A DNA stretch of 64,000 bases from Gilvibacter sp. SZ-19 (GCF_002163875.1 NZ_CP019333.1:1122864-1186863); one strand, 5' to 3'. Positions 27,325 to 37,106 are shown, numbered from the stretch's first letter. Notes: generated by a model from the sequence alone, not told the origin. Numbers and translations are program-made.

Positions 27325-28023
27325 AAGATCCCACTAAATAACATCCTTTTCTTAGATATTGAGACCGTCCCTGAGGCAGCAGATTTTAATGCCTTAGATA
27401 CAGAAACTCAGGAGTTGTATGCAGCTAAGACCCAATATCAGCGCAAGGAGATCTCTGCGGAGGAGTTCTATGAACGTGCCGGTATTTGGGCGGAATTTGG
27501 TAAGATCATCTGCATTGCGGTAGGTTACTTTACTGCTGCGGATGGTGGGGAGTTTCGCGTGACCTCCTTTAGTGGAGACGAGGCAGATCTGCTCCGCGAA
27601 TTTAACAGCCTGCTAGAAACTCATTTTAACAGGCCTTATCACAGGCTTTGTGCACATAACGGCAAAGAATTTGACTTCCCTTATTTGGCCAGACGTATGA
27701 CCATTTTAGGGATTCCGCTACCTAACCAATTGCGACTATTTGGTAAAAAACCGTGGGAAGTTCCACATTTGGATACCATGGAACTGTGGAAGTTCGGTGA
27801 TTTTAAACATTATACTTCCCTACGTCTTTTGGCAAAAGTGCTCGGTATTCCTTCTCCTAAGGAAGACATTAGCGGAGATCAAGTTCGCGAGGTTTATTAT
27901 TCCGACAGCGACTTGGACCGCATTATTGAATACTGCCAACGCGATACCATAACCGTTGCCCAGATCTTTTTGCGCTATCGCAATCAGCCTATCCTTCAGG
28001 AAGATCAGATAAAATACCGCTAA
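27316..28023 (+). CDS. Predicted 3'-5' exonuclease, PolB-like DEDD family
   Basis: 235 aa. GTG start at 27316 (an in-frame TTG lies one codon earlier). The exonuclease motifs are present: FLDIETVPE with D14 and E16, AHNGKEFDFPYLARRM with a central Asp, and YCQRDTITVAQIFLRY with the last Asp. This is the stand-alone form of the proof-reading domain of B-family DNA polymerases, probably acting on DNA or RNA ends in the cytosol. It is convergent with the M4 protease gene, separated by a terminator. Confidence 0.88.
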   Translation: MLHKIPLNNILFLDIETVPEAADFNALDTETQELYAAKTQYQRKEISAEEFYERAGIWAEFGKIICIAVGYFTAADGGEFRVTSFSGDEADLLREFNSLLETHFNRPYHRLCAHNGKEFDFPYLARRMTILGIPLPNQLRLFGKKPWEVPHLDTMELWKFGDFKHYTSLRLLAKVLGIPSPKEDISGDQVREVYYSDSDLDRIIEYCQRDTITVAQIFLRYRNQPILQEDQIKYR

Positions 28024-28024
28024 C

Positions 28025-28050
28025 AAAAAAACCCCGCCCTAAGGCGAGGT
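28025..28050 (-). terminator. Rho-independent terminator of the M4 protease gene
   Basis: Stem ACCCCGCC/GGCGAGGT with one mismatch and a CTAA loop; on the minus strand it is followed by seven U (plus-strand A run 28025-28031). It lies 31 bp beyond the stop of the minus-strand M4 gene. Confidence 0.8.
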
Positions 28051-28081
28051 CTTTCCGATTAGTTAGTTGATGAGTAAGCTA

Positions 28082-31000
28082 TTACTCTTTGATGAAGCGA
28101 TCTGTTACGATCTCTTCGCCTTCGTTTATCTCTAAGATATAAACTCCGGATTGTAAACGTGAAACGTCGATAGTTTGCATCAAGGTTCCTTGAGCAACTA
28201 CTTGTCCAAGAATATTAACAATTCTATAGGTCTCCTGTCCTGTTGGATCTAACAGACGCACGTTAAGCGTGCTTCCAACTGGATTTGGATACATCAAGAA
28301 GTCTCCGTCAATATCAAGACCTTCGTCATCAGCAAAACCGTTAATTCCACCAAGTGCAGTGATGCGATCACCCATTAGGGTAGTTCCTGCATCCGCAGTA
28401 ATGGTCACCTGATCGATATAGATGTGATCTGCATTGGCAGAAGCATCGTTACGGAATCTGAACTGCGCATTGGTCGGAAAGTTGTACGAAGCATTATCGA
28501 TACTTACCGTTGCAGTATAGAAGGTATTATTGTTAAAGTTAGTTCCTCTTGCATAAGCGGCAACAGTTCTCCAAGCAGATCCGTCATAGAACTGTACCCA
28601 GAAATCCTCACCGTTCTCCATACTCCAAGCATAGAAATAGAATTCAATGTCTAGGGTGCTGTAACCACTAACATCGAAAGTCCCTAAGGTCATGGTAGAA
28701 GAATTTGTGTTGTCTCTCAAGCGGATAGAATAGGTTCCTTCGTATGAACGTGAACCAGCATAACGGTAAGAGTCAGACCCTCCGTCTATCCAGCCATCCC
28801 AGCCTGTCTCGAAGTTCCCTTGGTGAAGCACCACAGGACCTCCACCTCCTCCGCCTCCGGCAGATTCAGTTGTAAAGGTCACACTGGCAGTTCCGGAGTT
28901 ATTTCCGGCTGCATCGTAAGCGCGAACATCGAAAGTATAAGTAGTGCCTGCAGTCATTCCGGTAATGTTAGCAGAAGTACTTGTAGTAGTTCCTAAAGAG
29001 GAACCTCCTTGTAAGATCTCGTAACCTTCTACGCCAACATTGTCTGTAGAAGCATTCCAAGTCAAGGTAGCTGTAGTTTCAGTGATCGCACTAGCAGCCA
29101 ATCCTGTTGGTGTGCTTGGCGCTTCGGTATCGGCTCCGCCGCCACCACCTTCAATACAGAAAGTATGAGAGGCTGAGCTACCAAAAGATCCTCCGCTGAA
29201 CATGGTTCCAGCACTGCTAGAAACTGTATAAGAACCTGCTCCGTAAGAACAGCAAATACCGTCTCCGTAAGAATCCGTGATAGTGAAGGTATAATCTCCA
29301 GCTGCCAATCCAGACCAAGTAGCAGTTACCGTTGAACCGTCTGGGTTCGCAGTAGAATAACTAGCTGAGTCGATAGTTGCTCCAGAAGCATCTTTTAAGG
29401 TCCAAGCTGTTTCTTCTGGGTAGTTATCTAAAGTGATAGACAAGAATACATCTCCAGTAACACAATCTGGTGGTGGAGGTGTTCCGCCATAGGCATCACC
29501 TACGTTTACTGCATACCAAGCATTGGTTACTGCGATCTCTTCTGGGCTACCTGCTCCGTAAAGATCAATAGCAGCCTGGATCGCACCTGCGCGAGCGTCT
29601 GTAAACTGAGAGCTTTGTGTCAAGTAAACAGCGAGGTTACGGTAAGCAATAGCTTCTGCCTTGTCCCATCCGATAGCGCTAACGTTGAAAACGTCTCCAA
29701 CATCGTTGGTTCCAGAACCTCCGTTAACCAAAAGGTAGAACCAATAATTCTGAACCCCAGAGTTGATGTGTACTCCTCCGTTGTCTCCAGAAGAAGTCCA
29801 CCAGTAAGTTCCTAAATAAGTATCTGGATCGTTGAATGCATTCGGATTGCTCATAGAGCGCAATGCTCCACCGCTACCTCCTGCTCCAATAGCGTCACCC
29901 ATCAACCAGTCGTTAGTTCCTTGTGCATAGTGCTCAATAGACTCTCCGAAGATATCAGAGAAAGACTCGTTAAGTGCTCCTGATTGGTAGCTGTAAATAA
30001 GGTTTGCAGTGTACTCAGTAACCCCGTGAGTGATCTCATGTCCAACAATATCCAATGATACTAGTGGTCCGTAGTTTACACCGTCTCCGTCTCCGTAAGT
30101 CATACGAGAACCATCCCAGAAAGCATTCACATAGTTGCTAGAATAACTTACATACGAATTGATGATAGCACCAGCTCCGTTGAAAGAGTTTCTGTTGTGC
30201 TTGCCCATAAAGTACTTGTGGGTTTGTTCTGCACCAAAATGAGCCTGAACACCAGTCGCTGTAGAAAATGGAAAGGAAGTATCTGCACTGGTAATGTCTG
30301 AGGCTCCGCTGTAGTTGGTTCCGTTGTTCATGTCAAAAGTACGGATCCCACCACCATCGGCAGCCTGACGTAGTCTGTATCCGCCTGTGTAGCTGTCTGC
30401 AGTGAAACTAACTGTTCCATTGTAAAGACTTACCCCTGTTGCAGGTGTATCTGCGTGGTGAATACGCTTGTTCTCGAACAATACAACTCCGGTCTGTGCA
30501 TCTACATAAACATCGGCGCGATATACAGGAGCCGAAGCATAAATGTCAAACTTATAAGCCAAACGCGCTTCTGTAGTGATCTTGTCAATTACCGGGAAGA
30601 TCACCAATTCGCCTTCAGGTCTTTCATAACCGATCATTGCAGCATCGTCTACTTGTTGCCACAGATATTTCTCTGCTCCAATATGCGCAGTTGCACGATT
30701 AAGTGCCGCATTTGCAGAAAGCCCAGGAGTGATGGTAAGCTCATCAAGCCTAAAAACACTGTTAGACATAGATACTACTTTCCCTTCTTTTGCATGCAAA
30801 GTGGTTTGACCGAACTCTACCTTGATTCCCTTGTAAAATTGCTGAAATTTCTGGTGGGTAAAACCAAGTTCGTCGGTACGCTCAGATACAGCACTGAAAG
30901 TGTTGTCTGTAGAGAGCTTGAATTCTTCGGTAAAAATGCTTTGGGGAGCAGCAAATGCCTTTTGCTGAGTCTCATTAAAAACCTTGAGTTTTTTAATGGG

Positions 31001-31090
31001 TTTGGGCTGACTTTCTTGAGCAAAACTCATAGTAGAAAACAGCATCGCAGCCATTGCGAGTAGCAAGGGCCTGAATGAATTTTTCTTCAT
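28082..31090 (-). CDS. Secreted M4 (thermolysin-like) metalloprotease with T9SS sorting tail
   Basis: 1002 aa. Signal peptide ending MSFAQ, then an FTP/PepSY propeptide (about 45-215). The M4 catalytic domain (about 220-545) has zinc ligands H351, H355 (HEITH) and E375 (NESFSD), and the transition-state His H441 (GGVHINSG). Then a beta domain with CVTGDVFLSITLDNYPEE and DSYGDGICCSYGAGSY, a fibronectin III domain (APSTPTGLAASAITETTATL), a jelly-roll region (HIYIDQVTITA), and a type A T9SS C-terminal domain (FLMYPNPVGSTLNVRL to TDRFIKE). Poly-glycine linkers separate the modules. Exported by T9SS to digest external protein. Confidence 0.96.
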   Translation of the reverse strand: MKKNSFRPLLLAMAAMLFSTMSFAQESQPKPIKKLKVFNETQQKAFAAPQSIFTEEFKLSTDNTFSAVSERTDELGFTHQKFQQFYKGIKVEFGQTTLHAKEGKVVSMSNSVFRLDELTITPGLSANAALNRATAHIGAEKYLWQQVDDAAMIGYERPEGELVIFPVIDKITTEARLAYKFDIYASAPVYRADVYVDAQTGVVLFENKRIHHADTPATGVSLYNGTVSFTADSYTGGYRLRQAADGGGIRTFDMNNGTNYSGASDITSADTSFPFSTATGVQAHFGAEQTHKYFMGKHNRNSFNGAGAIINSYVSYSSNYVNAFWDGSRMTYGDGDGVNYGPLVSLDIVGHEITHGVTEYTANLIYSYQSGALNESFSDIFGESIEHYAQGTNDWLMGDAIGAGGSGGALRSMSNPNAFNDPDTYLGTYWWTSSGDNGGVHINSGVQNYWFYLLVNGGSGTNDVGDVFNVSAIGWDKAEAIAYRNLAVYLTQSSQFTDARAGAIQAAIDLYGAGSPEEIAVTNAWYAVNVGDAYGGTPPPPDCVTGDVFLSITLDNYPEETAWTLKDASGATIDSASYSTANPDGSTVTATWSGLAAGDYTFTITDSYGDGICCSYGAGSYTVSSSAGTMFSGGSFGSSASHTFCIEGGGGGADTEAPSTPTGLAASAITETTATLTWNASTDNVGVEGYEILQGGSSLGTTTSTSANITGMTAGTTYTFDVRAYDAAGNNSGTASVTFTTESAGGGGGGGPVVLHQGNFETGWDGWIDGGSDSYRYAGSRSYEGTYSIRLRDNTNSSTMTLGTFDVSGYSTLDIEFYFYAWSMENGEDFWVQFYDGSAWRTVAAYARGTNFNNNTFYTATVSIDNASYNFPTNAQFRFRNDASANADHIYIDQVTITADAGTTLMGDRITALGGINGFADDEGLDIDGDFLMYPNPVGSTLNVRLLDPTGQETYRIVNILGQVVAQGTLMQTIDVSRLQSGVYILEINEGEEIVTDRFIKE

Positions 31091-31428
31091 TGTGAATAGT
31101 AATTGTTAGTTAGTGAATTTTCAGATTATTGTTAATCCTTTGTTAAGGTAATGACAATAATTCATCACTTCTCTAAAAATGCTGAAAAATCGATAAAGTG
31201 CACGTTTTGAAAATACTTGTTTATTCATTGAAAAAATTGGCTAAACATTCTGGTCGAAACCGACTGTTTTATCGGACTTTAACCCTCTAATTGCTACGCG
31301 AAAACCACAGGGTGTTTTCGCGAAAATTTTCGCTGGATTTTCGAAACTGCTATGAGCATACTCAATGCGTGAATTTAGAGCTGATTTTAGGACTAAAAAC
31401 AACAGAAAATCGGCTTATCTTTAAAGCG
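31091..31428. other. 338-bp divergent intergenic region with overlapping palindromes
   Basis: Separates the M4 gene (minus) and the ABC gene (plus). No gene supported. The clear structure is at 31297-31338: CGCGAAAAC (31297-31305) and GTTTTCGCG (31314-31322) form a perfect 9-bp dyad, whose right arm runs into a perfect 14-bp palindrome GCGAAAATTTTCGC (31320-31333), followed by another TTTTCG. A GATAAAGTGC copy occurs near 31192. A TATCTTTA at 31416-31423 may be the -7 box of the ABC gene. Confidence 0.5.
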
Positions 31429-33111
31429 ATGCAAACAGCGCCATTATTAAAGATCGATAAGCTCAATCTCCGATTCGGAAAAGGAGATCCTGTTCTAAAG
31501 GATATTGATCTAGAATTGTTCCCCAATGAAATCCTTGGATTGGTGGGAGAATCGGGTTCGGGAAAATCCGTGAGCAGTTTGGCCATACTCGGGCTCTTAC
31601 CAAAAACAGCTAAAGTCAATGGCGCTATTCAATATATGGGCAAGAATTTGGCCGAGCTTTCTAAAAAGGAGCTGCGTCACATCCGTGGCAATGAGATCGC
31701 TATGATCTTTCAGGAGCCTATGAGCGCTTTAAACCCAGCACTGCGCTGTGGTCCTCAAGTGGCAGAAGTGCTTCGAATTCACAAGAATCAAAGTGAGCGA
31801 GACGCCAAAAAAGAAGTACTACATCTTTTTGAGCAAGTCAAGCTTCCACGTGTTAATGAAGTTTACAACAGTTATCCGCATCAACTCTCCGGCGGACAGA
31901 TGCAACGTGTCATGATAGCCATGGCCTTGGCCTGTAAACCCAAGATTCTCATTGCAGATGAGCCAACTACCGCCTTAGACGTTACGGTACAAAAAGAGAT
32001 CATCGAACTGCTTAAAAGCTTGCAACAACAAAACAACATGAGTGTGCTTTTTATCTCTCACGACCTCGCCCTGGTCTCCGAGATAGCAGATCGTGTAGCT
32101 GTCATGTTTCGTGGTGAATTGCTCGAAGTTGCGCAAACCAAATCCCTTTTTAAAAATCCGAAGCACGCTTACACCAAAGCGTTATTAGGAAGTCGCCCGG
32201 ATCTGGACCAACGTCTTAAACGTTTGCCAACCGTAGAGGATCTGTCTGGTGAGCATTTTGAATCCGAAGAAATAAAACCAATTCAACGCGCTGCAAAGCA
32301 CAAAGAATTATACACACAAGCCCCACTTCTAGAGATCATAGATCTGAAAAAGACCTACTTTGGAAAGGCTGCATTGTTTGGTAAACCCAAAGCGGTCGAA
32401 GCTGTTAAGGGAGTTAATTTTACCGTCTTTGAAGGAGAAACCTTGGGCTTAGTGGGCGAATCCGGCTGCGGGAAGTCCACACTGGGGAAAACCATCATGC
32501 AGATCGAGGAGGCCACCGCAGGTCAGATCAAATTTCGAGGTCGCGACATTACCCACCTCAACAAAGCGGAGCGCAAGCAATTGCGCAAGGAGATCCAGAT
32601 CGTTTTTCAAGATCCTTTTGCTTCTCTTAATCCGAGAATTACCATTGGAGAAGCCATTGCAGAACCTTTGGCCGTACACCACAGTTATTCGGCAGGAAAA
32701 CGCAAGCAAGAAGTATTGGAGCTTCTGGAAGCAGTTGGTCTAGACAGTACGTTTTACAACAGGTATCCGCATCAACTCTCTGGAGGTCAACGCCAACGTA
32801 TCGGAATTGCAAGGGCCATTGCCCTTAAACCCAAGTTGCTTATCTGTGATGAATCGGTCTCTGCCTTAGATATCAGTGTTCAGGCTCAAGTATTGAATCT
32901 GCTCAATACCTTAAAGGAAGAATACGGCTTTACCTATATATTTATCTCGCATGATCTGGCAGTTGTCAAATATATGGCAGATCAATTGGTGGTGATGAAT
33001 TCTGGTTTGATCGAAGAGATCGGAGATGCCGATGAGATCTATGCCAACCCCCGAAAAGATTATACAAAACGCCTTATTGAAGCCATCCCAAAAGGGATAA
33101 AAAAGGCATAA
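31429..33111 (+). CDS. Tandem ABC transporter ATPase, oligopeptide (DppD-DppF/GsiA) type
   Basis: 560 aa from the ATG at 31429; the longer frame from 31291 runs through the palindromic region and adds non-family sequence. Two complete nucleotide-binding domains: Walker A GESGSGKS (40-47) with signature LSGGQMQR and Walker B ILIADEPTTALD, then a second set with GESGCGKS, LSGGQRQR and LLICDESVSALD. Each is followed by the oligopeptide-type C-terminal extension. It would power a dipeptide/oligopeptide importer, but no permease or binding protein is encoded in the window, so partners lie elsewhere. Confidence 0.95.
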   Translation: MQTAPLLKIDKLNLRFGKGDPVLKDIDLELFPNEILGLVGESGSGKSVSSLAILGLLPKTAKVNGAIQYMGKNLAELSKKELRHIRGNEIAMIFQEPMSALNPALRCGPQVAEVLRIHKNQSERDAKKEVLHLFEQVKLPRVNEVYNSYPHQLSGGQMQRVMIAMALACKPKILIADEPTTALDVTVQKEIIELLKSLQQQNNMSVLFISHDLALVSEIADRVAVMFRGELLEVAQTKSLFKNPKHAYTKALLGSRPDLDQRLKRLPTVEDLSGEHFESEEIKPIQRAAKHKELYTQAPLLEIIDLKKTYFGKAALFGKPKAVEAVKGVNFTVFEGETLGLVGESGCGKSTLGKTIMQIEEATAGQIKFRGRDITHLNKAERKQLRKEIQIVFQDPFASLNPRITIGEAIAEPLAVHHSYSAGKRKQEVLELLEAVGLDSTFYNRYPHQLSGGQRQRIGIARAIALKPKLLICDESVSALDISVQAQVLNLLNTLKEEYGFTYIFISHDLAVVKYMADQLVVMNSGLIEEIGDADEIYANPRKDYTKRLIEAIPKGIKKA

Positions 33112-33144
33112 AAAAAACCCGTCCTAACCTCACAAAGAACGGGT
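33110..33144 (-). terminator. Terminator oriented for minus-strand (ScoAB) transcripts
   Basis: Stem ACCCGT (33117-33122) with ACGGGT (33139-33144), 16-nt loop. The A-run 33110-33117 becomes eight U on the minus strand, so it ends transcripts coming from the ScoAB genes, 275 bp after the scoB stop. It has no U-run in the plus direction. Confidence 0.6.
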
Positions 33145-33418
33145 AAAACCTTATATCTGATCGTTGCACAGATTTGGGGTTTGTATTTTACATTAACAAA
33201 AAAACTTTTTTAGCCAAATACAAGAAGGTCGTTATTAACCGAATTGTATTTTTAATTGCCATTAGCATAGTAGGTTATGTTACTTTAATTAGGGACTGCT
33301 AAGATGCAGCAAAAATTTAAAATGTGGGATAAAGTGCCTTTTTATTAGATGAAATGCACTTTATTTTAACATTTTAACAATCTCATACGTAATTTCTTAC
33401 AATAAGTAATGTAAAATA
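33112..33418. other. 307-bp intergenic region with a 9-bp inverted repeat
   Basis: Between convergent ABC and scoB genes. Besides the terminator it contains a perfect inverted repeat ATAAAGTGC (33329-33337) and GCACTTTAT (33356-33364), 18-nt spacer, in very AT-rich DNA. The same ATAAAGTGC word occurs upstream of the ABC gene near 31193. No ORF or known RNA recognised. It could be the 3' UTR of the ScoAB transcript. Confidence 0.4.
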
Positions 33419-34075
33419 TTAAATGTCCATCTCGGGAACATCTTCCGGAATATGAAGTTTTCCGGCTGTGGCTTGAGCTATTTCTTCTACGCTGACCCCG
33501 GGGGCGCGTTCTCTAAGCACAAAACCATCTGAAGTAATATCGAGCACAGCGAGGTTGGTCACTACTTTCTTTACACAGCCCACACCGGTAATCGGTAAGG
33601 AGCAGCGCTCAAGTAATTTAGATTCTCCGCGCTTGTTGGTGTGCATCATGGCTACTATTATGTTTTCTGCACTGGCGACCAGATCCATTGCGCCACCCAT
33701 TCCTTTGACCATCTTTCCTGGAATTTTCCAGTTCGCGATGTCTCCGTTCTCTGCAACTTCCATGGCTCCAAGTATGGTCAGGTGTACATGTTTTCCTCGG
33801 ATCATGGAAAAGCTCATGGCAGAATCAAAGAAGGAGGCTCCGGGTAAGGTTGTAATAGTTTGTTTTCCGGCATTGATCACATCCGGGTCTTCTTCTCCTT
33901 CAAAAGGGAAAGGTCCCATTCCAAGAACTCCATTCTCACTTTGGAATTCAACACTGATATCGTTGCGAACATAGTTTGCCACCAAAGTTGGGATACCTAT
34001 TCCCAAATTCACATAATAGCCGTCTTTGACTTCTTTAGCGATGCGTTTCGCAATTCCGTTTTTATCTAATGCCAT
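33419..34075 (-). CDS. scoB: 3-oxoacid CoA-transferase subunit B
   Basis: 218 aa. Catalytic Glu E47 in FQSENGVLGMGPFP forms the glutamyl-CoA thioester. The N-terminal GYYVNLGIGIPTLVANY and the C-terminal LRERAPGVSVEEIAQATAG are typical of the beta subunit of succinyl-CoA:3-ketoacid transferase. With ScoA it activates acetoacetate at the expense of succinyl-CoA. Its start overlaps the scoA stop by 1 bp. Confidence 0.95.
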   Translation of the reverse strand: MALDKNGIAKRIAKEVKDGYYVNLGIGIPTLVANYVRNDISVEFQSENGVLGMGPFPFEGEEDPDVINAGKQTITTLPGASFFDSAMSFSMIRGKHVHLTILGAMEVAENGDIANWKIPGKMVKGMGGAMDLVASAENIIVAMMHTNKRGESKLLERCSLPITGVGCVKKVVTNLAVLDITSDGFVLRERAPGVSVEEIAQATAGKLHIPEDVPEMDI

Positions 34076-34776
34076 TATGTTCTAGGTCTTACTGTTCGTT
34101 GTTCAATGCGTTTCTCATATACCGCTCCTTGGAAAATACGCTGTACAAATATTCCAGGAATGTGTATTTGATTGGGGTCCAATTCACCGGCTGGAACCAA
34201 CTCCTCCACTTCGGCAACTGTGATCTTAGCAGCTCCACAAATATTCGGATTGAAGTTTCTGGCTGTTCCTTTGAATATAAGGTTGCCAGCTGTATCGCCC
34301 TTCCATGCTTTTACAAAACCGAAGTCGGCATCGAAGGCGTATTCTAATATGTGCATCTTGCCATTAAACTCTCGAACCTCCTTGCCTTCTGCCACCTCGG
34401 TGCCATAACCTGCGGGGGTGTAAAAGGCAGGAAAACCAGCTTGGGCGGCTCGGCAGCGCTCGGCCAAAGTTCCTTGAGGGATCAATTCCACCTCCAGCTC
34501 CCCGCTGAGCATTTGTCTTTCAAATTCCGCGTTCTCCCCCACATAAGAAGAGATCATTTTTTTGATCTGTTTGCGTTGCAGCAAGAGTCCCAATCCGAAG
34601 TCATCTACTCCCGCATTGTTAGACACACAGGTGAGGCCATAAATATCCTGTTTAGACAAATAGCCAATAGCGTTTTCAGGGATTCCACTCAGGCCAAATC
34701 CTCCAAACATGAACATCATGTCAGAGGAGACACCCTTGCAGGCCTCTTCTACGTTGGCAACAGTTTTATTGATCAT
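34075..34776 (-). CDS. scoA: 3-oxoacid CoA-transferase subunit A
   Basis: 233 aa. Alpha subunit with [18 protein letters not shown] near the N-terminus, [20 protein letters not shown] in the middle and FIPAGYGTE-like region ([18 protein letters not shown]). Partner of ScoB, which overlaps its stop. 9 bp after the PBP1A stop, so it might be co-transcribed with the envelope genes upstream, although the functions differ. Confidence 0.95.
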   Translation of the reverse strand: MINKTVANVEEACKGVSSDMMFMFGGFGLSGIPENAIGYLSKQDIYGLTCVSNNAGVDDFGLGLLLQRKQIKKMISSYVGENAEFERQMLSGELEVELIPQGTLAERCRAAQAGFPAFYTPAGYGTEVAEGKEVREFNGKMHILEYAFDADFGFVKAWKGDTAGNLIFKGTARNFNPNICGAAKITVAEVEELVPAGELDPNQIHIPGIFVQRIFQGAVYEKRIEQRTVRPRT

Positions 34777-34785
34777 AGGTTTTGT

Positions 34786-37104
34786 TTAAAACTCAAATTC
34801 GTTGGGCACCTCCTCTGTAGGAGTATTGTTCTCTGCCCACTTCTCACAATCGGTCTCAATGGTCAACTCGTCTGGTTTTTCAAACTTTCCTGTTGAAATA
34901 TCGAGGCCTTCTTCTTCATAACACTTTTTCATGTAGATACCCCAGATCGGTAAAGCCATAGTAGCACCTTGTCCATAGGCAGTTGAGGCGAAATGCGTAG
35001 CACGATCGTCTCCACCAACCCAAACGCCAGTCACTAAATTTGGAACTATCCCCATAAACCAACCATCACTGTTGTTCTGTGTGGTTCCGGTCTTACCGGC
35101 TATTGGGTTTTTAAAATCGTAAGGGTAACCGGTCACTGCATTTTTGTAAACTGGGGTATTTGTAGCCCAGGTACCGCGCAGTCGTCTACCGGAACCAGCC
35201 TGAGTAACTCCTTCCATCAAACTTAAAGTGACATAAGCTGTTTCTTGCGATATAACATCTTTGGCCTCAGGAGTGGCCTGATCCAATACGGTTCCGTTCT
35301 TATCTTCAATACGCGTGATCAAGATCGGCTTGATATAAACTCCTTGATTAGCAAAGGTGCCATAGGCACCAACCATTTCATATAAGGTCACATCAGGAGT
35401 ACCTAAAGCGATAGAAGGCACCTCCGGAATATCCTCTGGATCCACCCCCATACGGGCCACCAATTCTATTACGGGTTTTGGCCCTACTCGGTCAATAAGT
35501 CTGGCGGTTACCGTGTTCACTGATTTACCCAAAGCATCACGCAAGGTAAGTGTGCCTCCATAATCGCCATCAGAATTCTTTGGGCACCACTCTTTCATAT
35601 TACCGTGTTTTCCTTGTGGAATACAATAAGGAGTGTTGGGTAAGGTGTCACAGGGCGACATATGCATCTGGTCTATAGCAGTTGCATACACAAAGGGTTT
35701 AAAGGTAGATCCTATTTGTCGCTGGCCGGTCTTTACCATATCGTACTTAAAATGCTTGTAGTCAATACCACCTACCCAAGCCTTGATCTCGCCTGTTTGA
35801 GGTGTCATAGAAAGCAAGGAAGCTCTCAAAAAGCCTTTGTAATAACGAATGGAATCCATTGGAGTCATGGTAGTATCGATATCTCCTCCCCAAGAGAAGA
35901 TTCGCATCTCTGTCTTTTCATTAAAGCTAGCAATGATCTCCTTTTCTGACTTGCCTTGTCTTTTTAGAATTCGCCAGCGATCTGAGCGGCGCATCGCTGC
36001 GTTCATAATACCGTCAACTTCATCTGGAGTTATGTCTCTAAACGGAGCTGTCTTGTTCTTCTGATTTTGCTTGTCGAATTCCGCCTGTAATTTGGCCATA
36101 TGCATATCTACAGCCAATTCTGCATATTCTTGCATGCGAGAATCAATAGTGACATAAACCTTAAGGCCGTCGCGATCGATATCGTAATTCGTGCCGTCTG
36201 ACTTAGGATTATCCTTAGCCCATTGCTTCATATAGTTTCTGACATACTCTCTAAAGTAGGTCCCGATCCCTTCGTCATGTCCTTGCGGCGTATAGTTGAT
36301 CTTAAGCGGCAAGGCAATAAGAGAATCTCTGGTTTGCTCGTCAATGTAATCGTATTTCGCCATCTGACTAATTACCACATTGCGACGCGCCAAGGATTTG
36401 GCTTTAGATATCTCGCGCTTAGGGTTGTACTGTCGAGGATTTTTTAACATCCCCACCAAAATGGCACTTTCTTCTACGGTGAGATCCATAGGTTCTTTGC
36501 CAAAGTAGATGTTCGAGGCCGATCTGATCCCCACAGCTTGGAAGATAAAATCCATCTCGTTCAGATACATTGCGACGATCTCCTCTTTGGTGTAACGCTT
36601 CTCTAAACGAACAGCAATGATCCATTCTTTCATCTTCTGGATTACCCGTTCCACTGTATTACTCGCTACATCGTCGGTAAAGAATAGCTTAGCCAACTGT
36701 TGGGTTATGGTACTGGCCCCTCCGCGTTTGCCGAGAAAGATCGCTGCACGTAAGAATCCGCGTGCGTCAATTCCGGAGTGATCGTAAAAACGGGCGTCTT
36801 CTGTTGCGATCAATGCCTCTACCAAATGTGGTGGAAGCTCATCAAAGGTAATAGGTGTTCTGTTCTCCTTGTAGAATTTTCCAATGGTTTTTCCGTCTGA
36901 GGAGATAATCTCTGTCGCCAGATCCTTTTCTGGATTTTCCAGTGCAGTTTCATCCGGCAATTGTCCAAAAACACCCCAAGAGGCTAAGAGGAACATCAGG
37001 ATAATGAATAAAAAGCCACCAGCTACCAACTTCCAAAATAGAAAGATGTACTTTCTAAGCTGCGACTTTTCCATAGCTTGTTTCTTTGTTGCTTGTTTTG
37101 CCAT
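34786..37104 (-). CDS. Class A penicillin-binding protein (PBP1A type)
   Basis: 772 aa. Cytoplasmic Lys-rich start, one membrane anchor (about 20-43), GT51 glycosyltransferase domain with catalytic E102 (ATEDARFYDHSGID), the TITQQLAKLFF and EKRYTKEEIVAMYLNEM motifs, and a transpeptidase domain with S466-TF-K469 (GSTFKP), an SVN motif in GKSVNTVTARL, and GKTGTTQNNSDGWF. Polymerises and crosslinks peptidoglycan in the periplasm. It follows gldH by 2 bp, a gene order typical of flavobacteria. Confidence 0.97.
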   Translation of the reverse strand: MAKQATKKQAMEKSQLRKYIFLFWKLVAGGFLFIILMFLLASWGVFGQLPDETALENPEKDLATEIISSDGKTIGKFYKENRTPITFDELPPHLVEALIATEDARFYDHSGIDARGFLRAAIFLGKRGGASTITQQLAKLFFTDDVASNTVERVIQKMKEWIIAVRLEKRYTKEEIVAMYLNEMDFIFQAVGIRSASNIYFGKEPMDLTVEESAILVGMLKNPRQYNPKREISKAKSLARRNVVISQMAKYDYIDEQTRDSLIALPLKINYTPQGHDEGIGTYFREYVRNYMKQWAKDNPKSDGTNYDIDRDGLKVYVTIDSRMQEYAELAVDMHMAKLQAEFDKQNQKNKTAPFRDITPDEVDGIMNAAMRRSDRWRILKRQGKSEKEIIASFNEKTEMRIFSWGGDIDTTMTPMDSIRYYKGFLRASLLSMTPQTGEIKAWVGGIDYKHFKYDMVKTGQRQIGSTFKPFVYATAIDQMHMSPCDTLPNTPYCIPQGKHGNMKEWCPKNSDGDYGGTLTLRDALGKSVNTVTARLIDRVGPKPVIELVARMGVDPEDIPEVPSIALGTPDVTLYEMVGAYGTFANQGVYIKPILITRIEDKNGTVLDQATPEAKDVISQETAYVTLSLMEGVTQAGSGRRLRGTWATNTPVYKNAVTGYPYDFKNPIAGKTGTTQNNSDGWFMGIVPNLVTGVWVGGDDRATHFASTAYGQGATMALPIWGIYMKKCYEEEGLDISTGKFEKPDELTIETDCEKWAENNTPTEEVPNEFEF

Positions 37105-37106
37105 AG

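Noticed and set aside
28851-29160. Poly-glycine runs in the M4 gene as frameshift or error signs
   Set aside because: The frame stays open and the runs fall exactly between domains, as expected for linkers.
30455-31063. A 202-codon plus-strand frame inside the M4 gene
   Set aside because: Antisense to the well-supported propeptide of the M4 protease; no family features.
33110-33144. Terminator for the ABC ATPase gene
   Set aside because: The hairpin abuts the stop codon but has its U-run only on the minus strand, so it fits transcripts from the ScoAB side instead.
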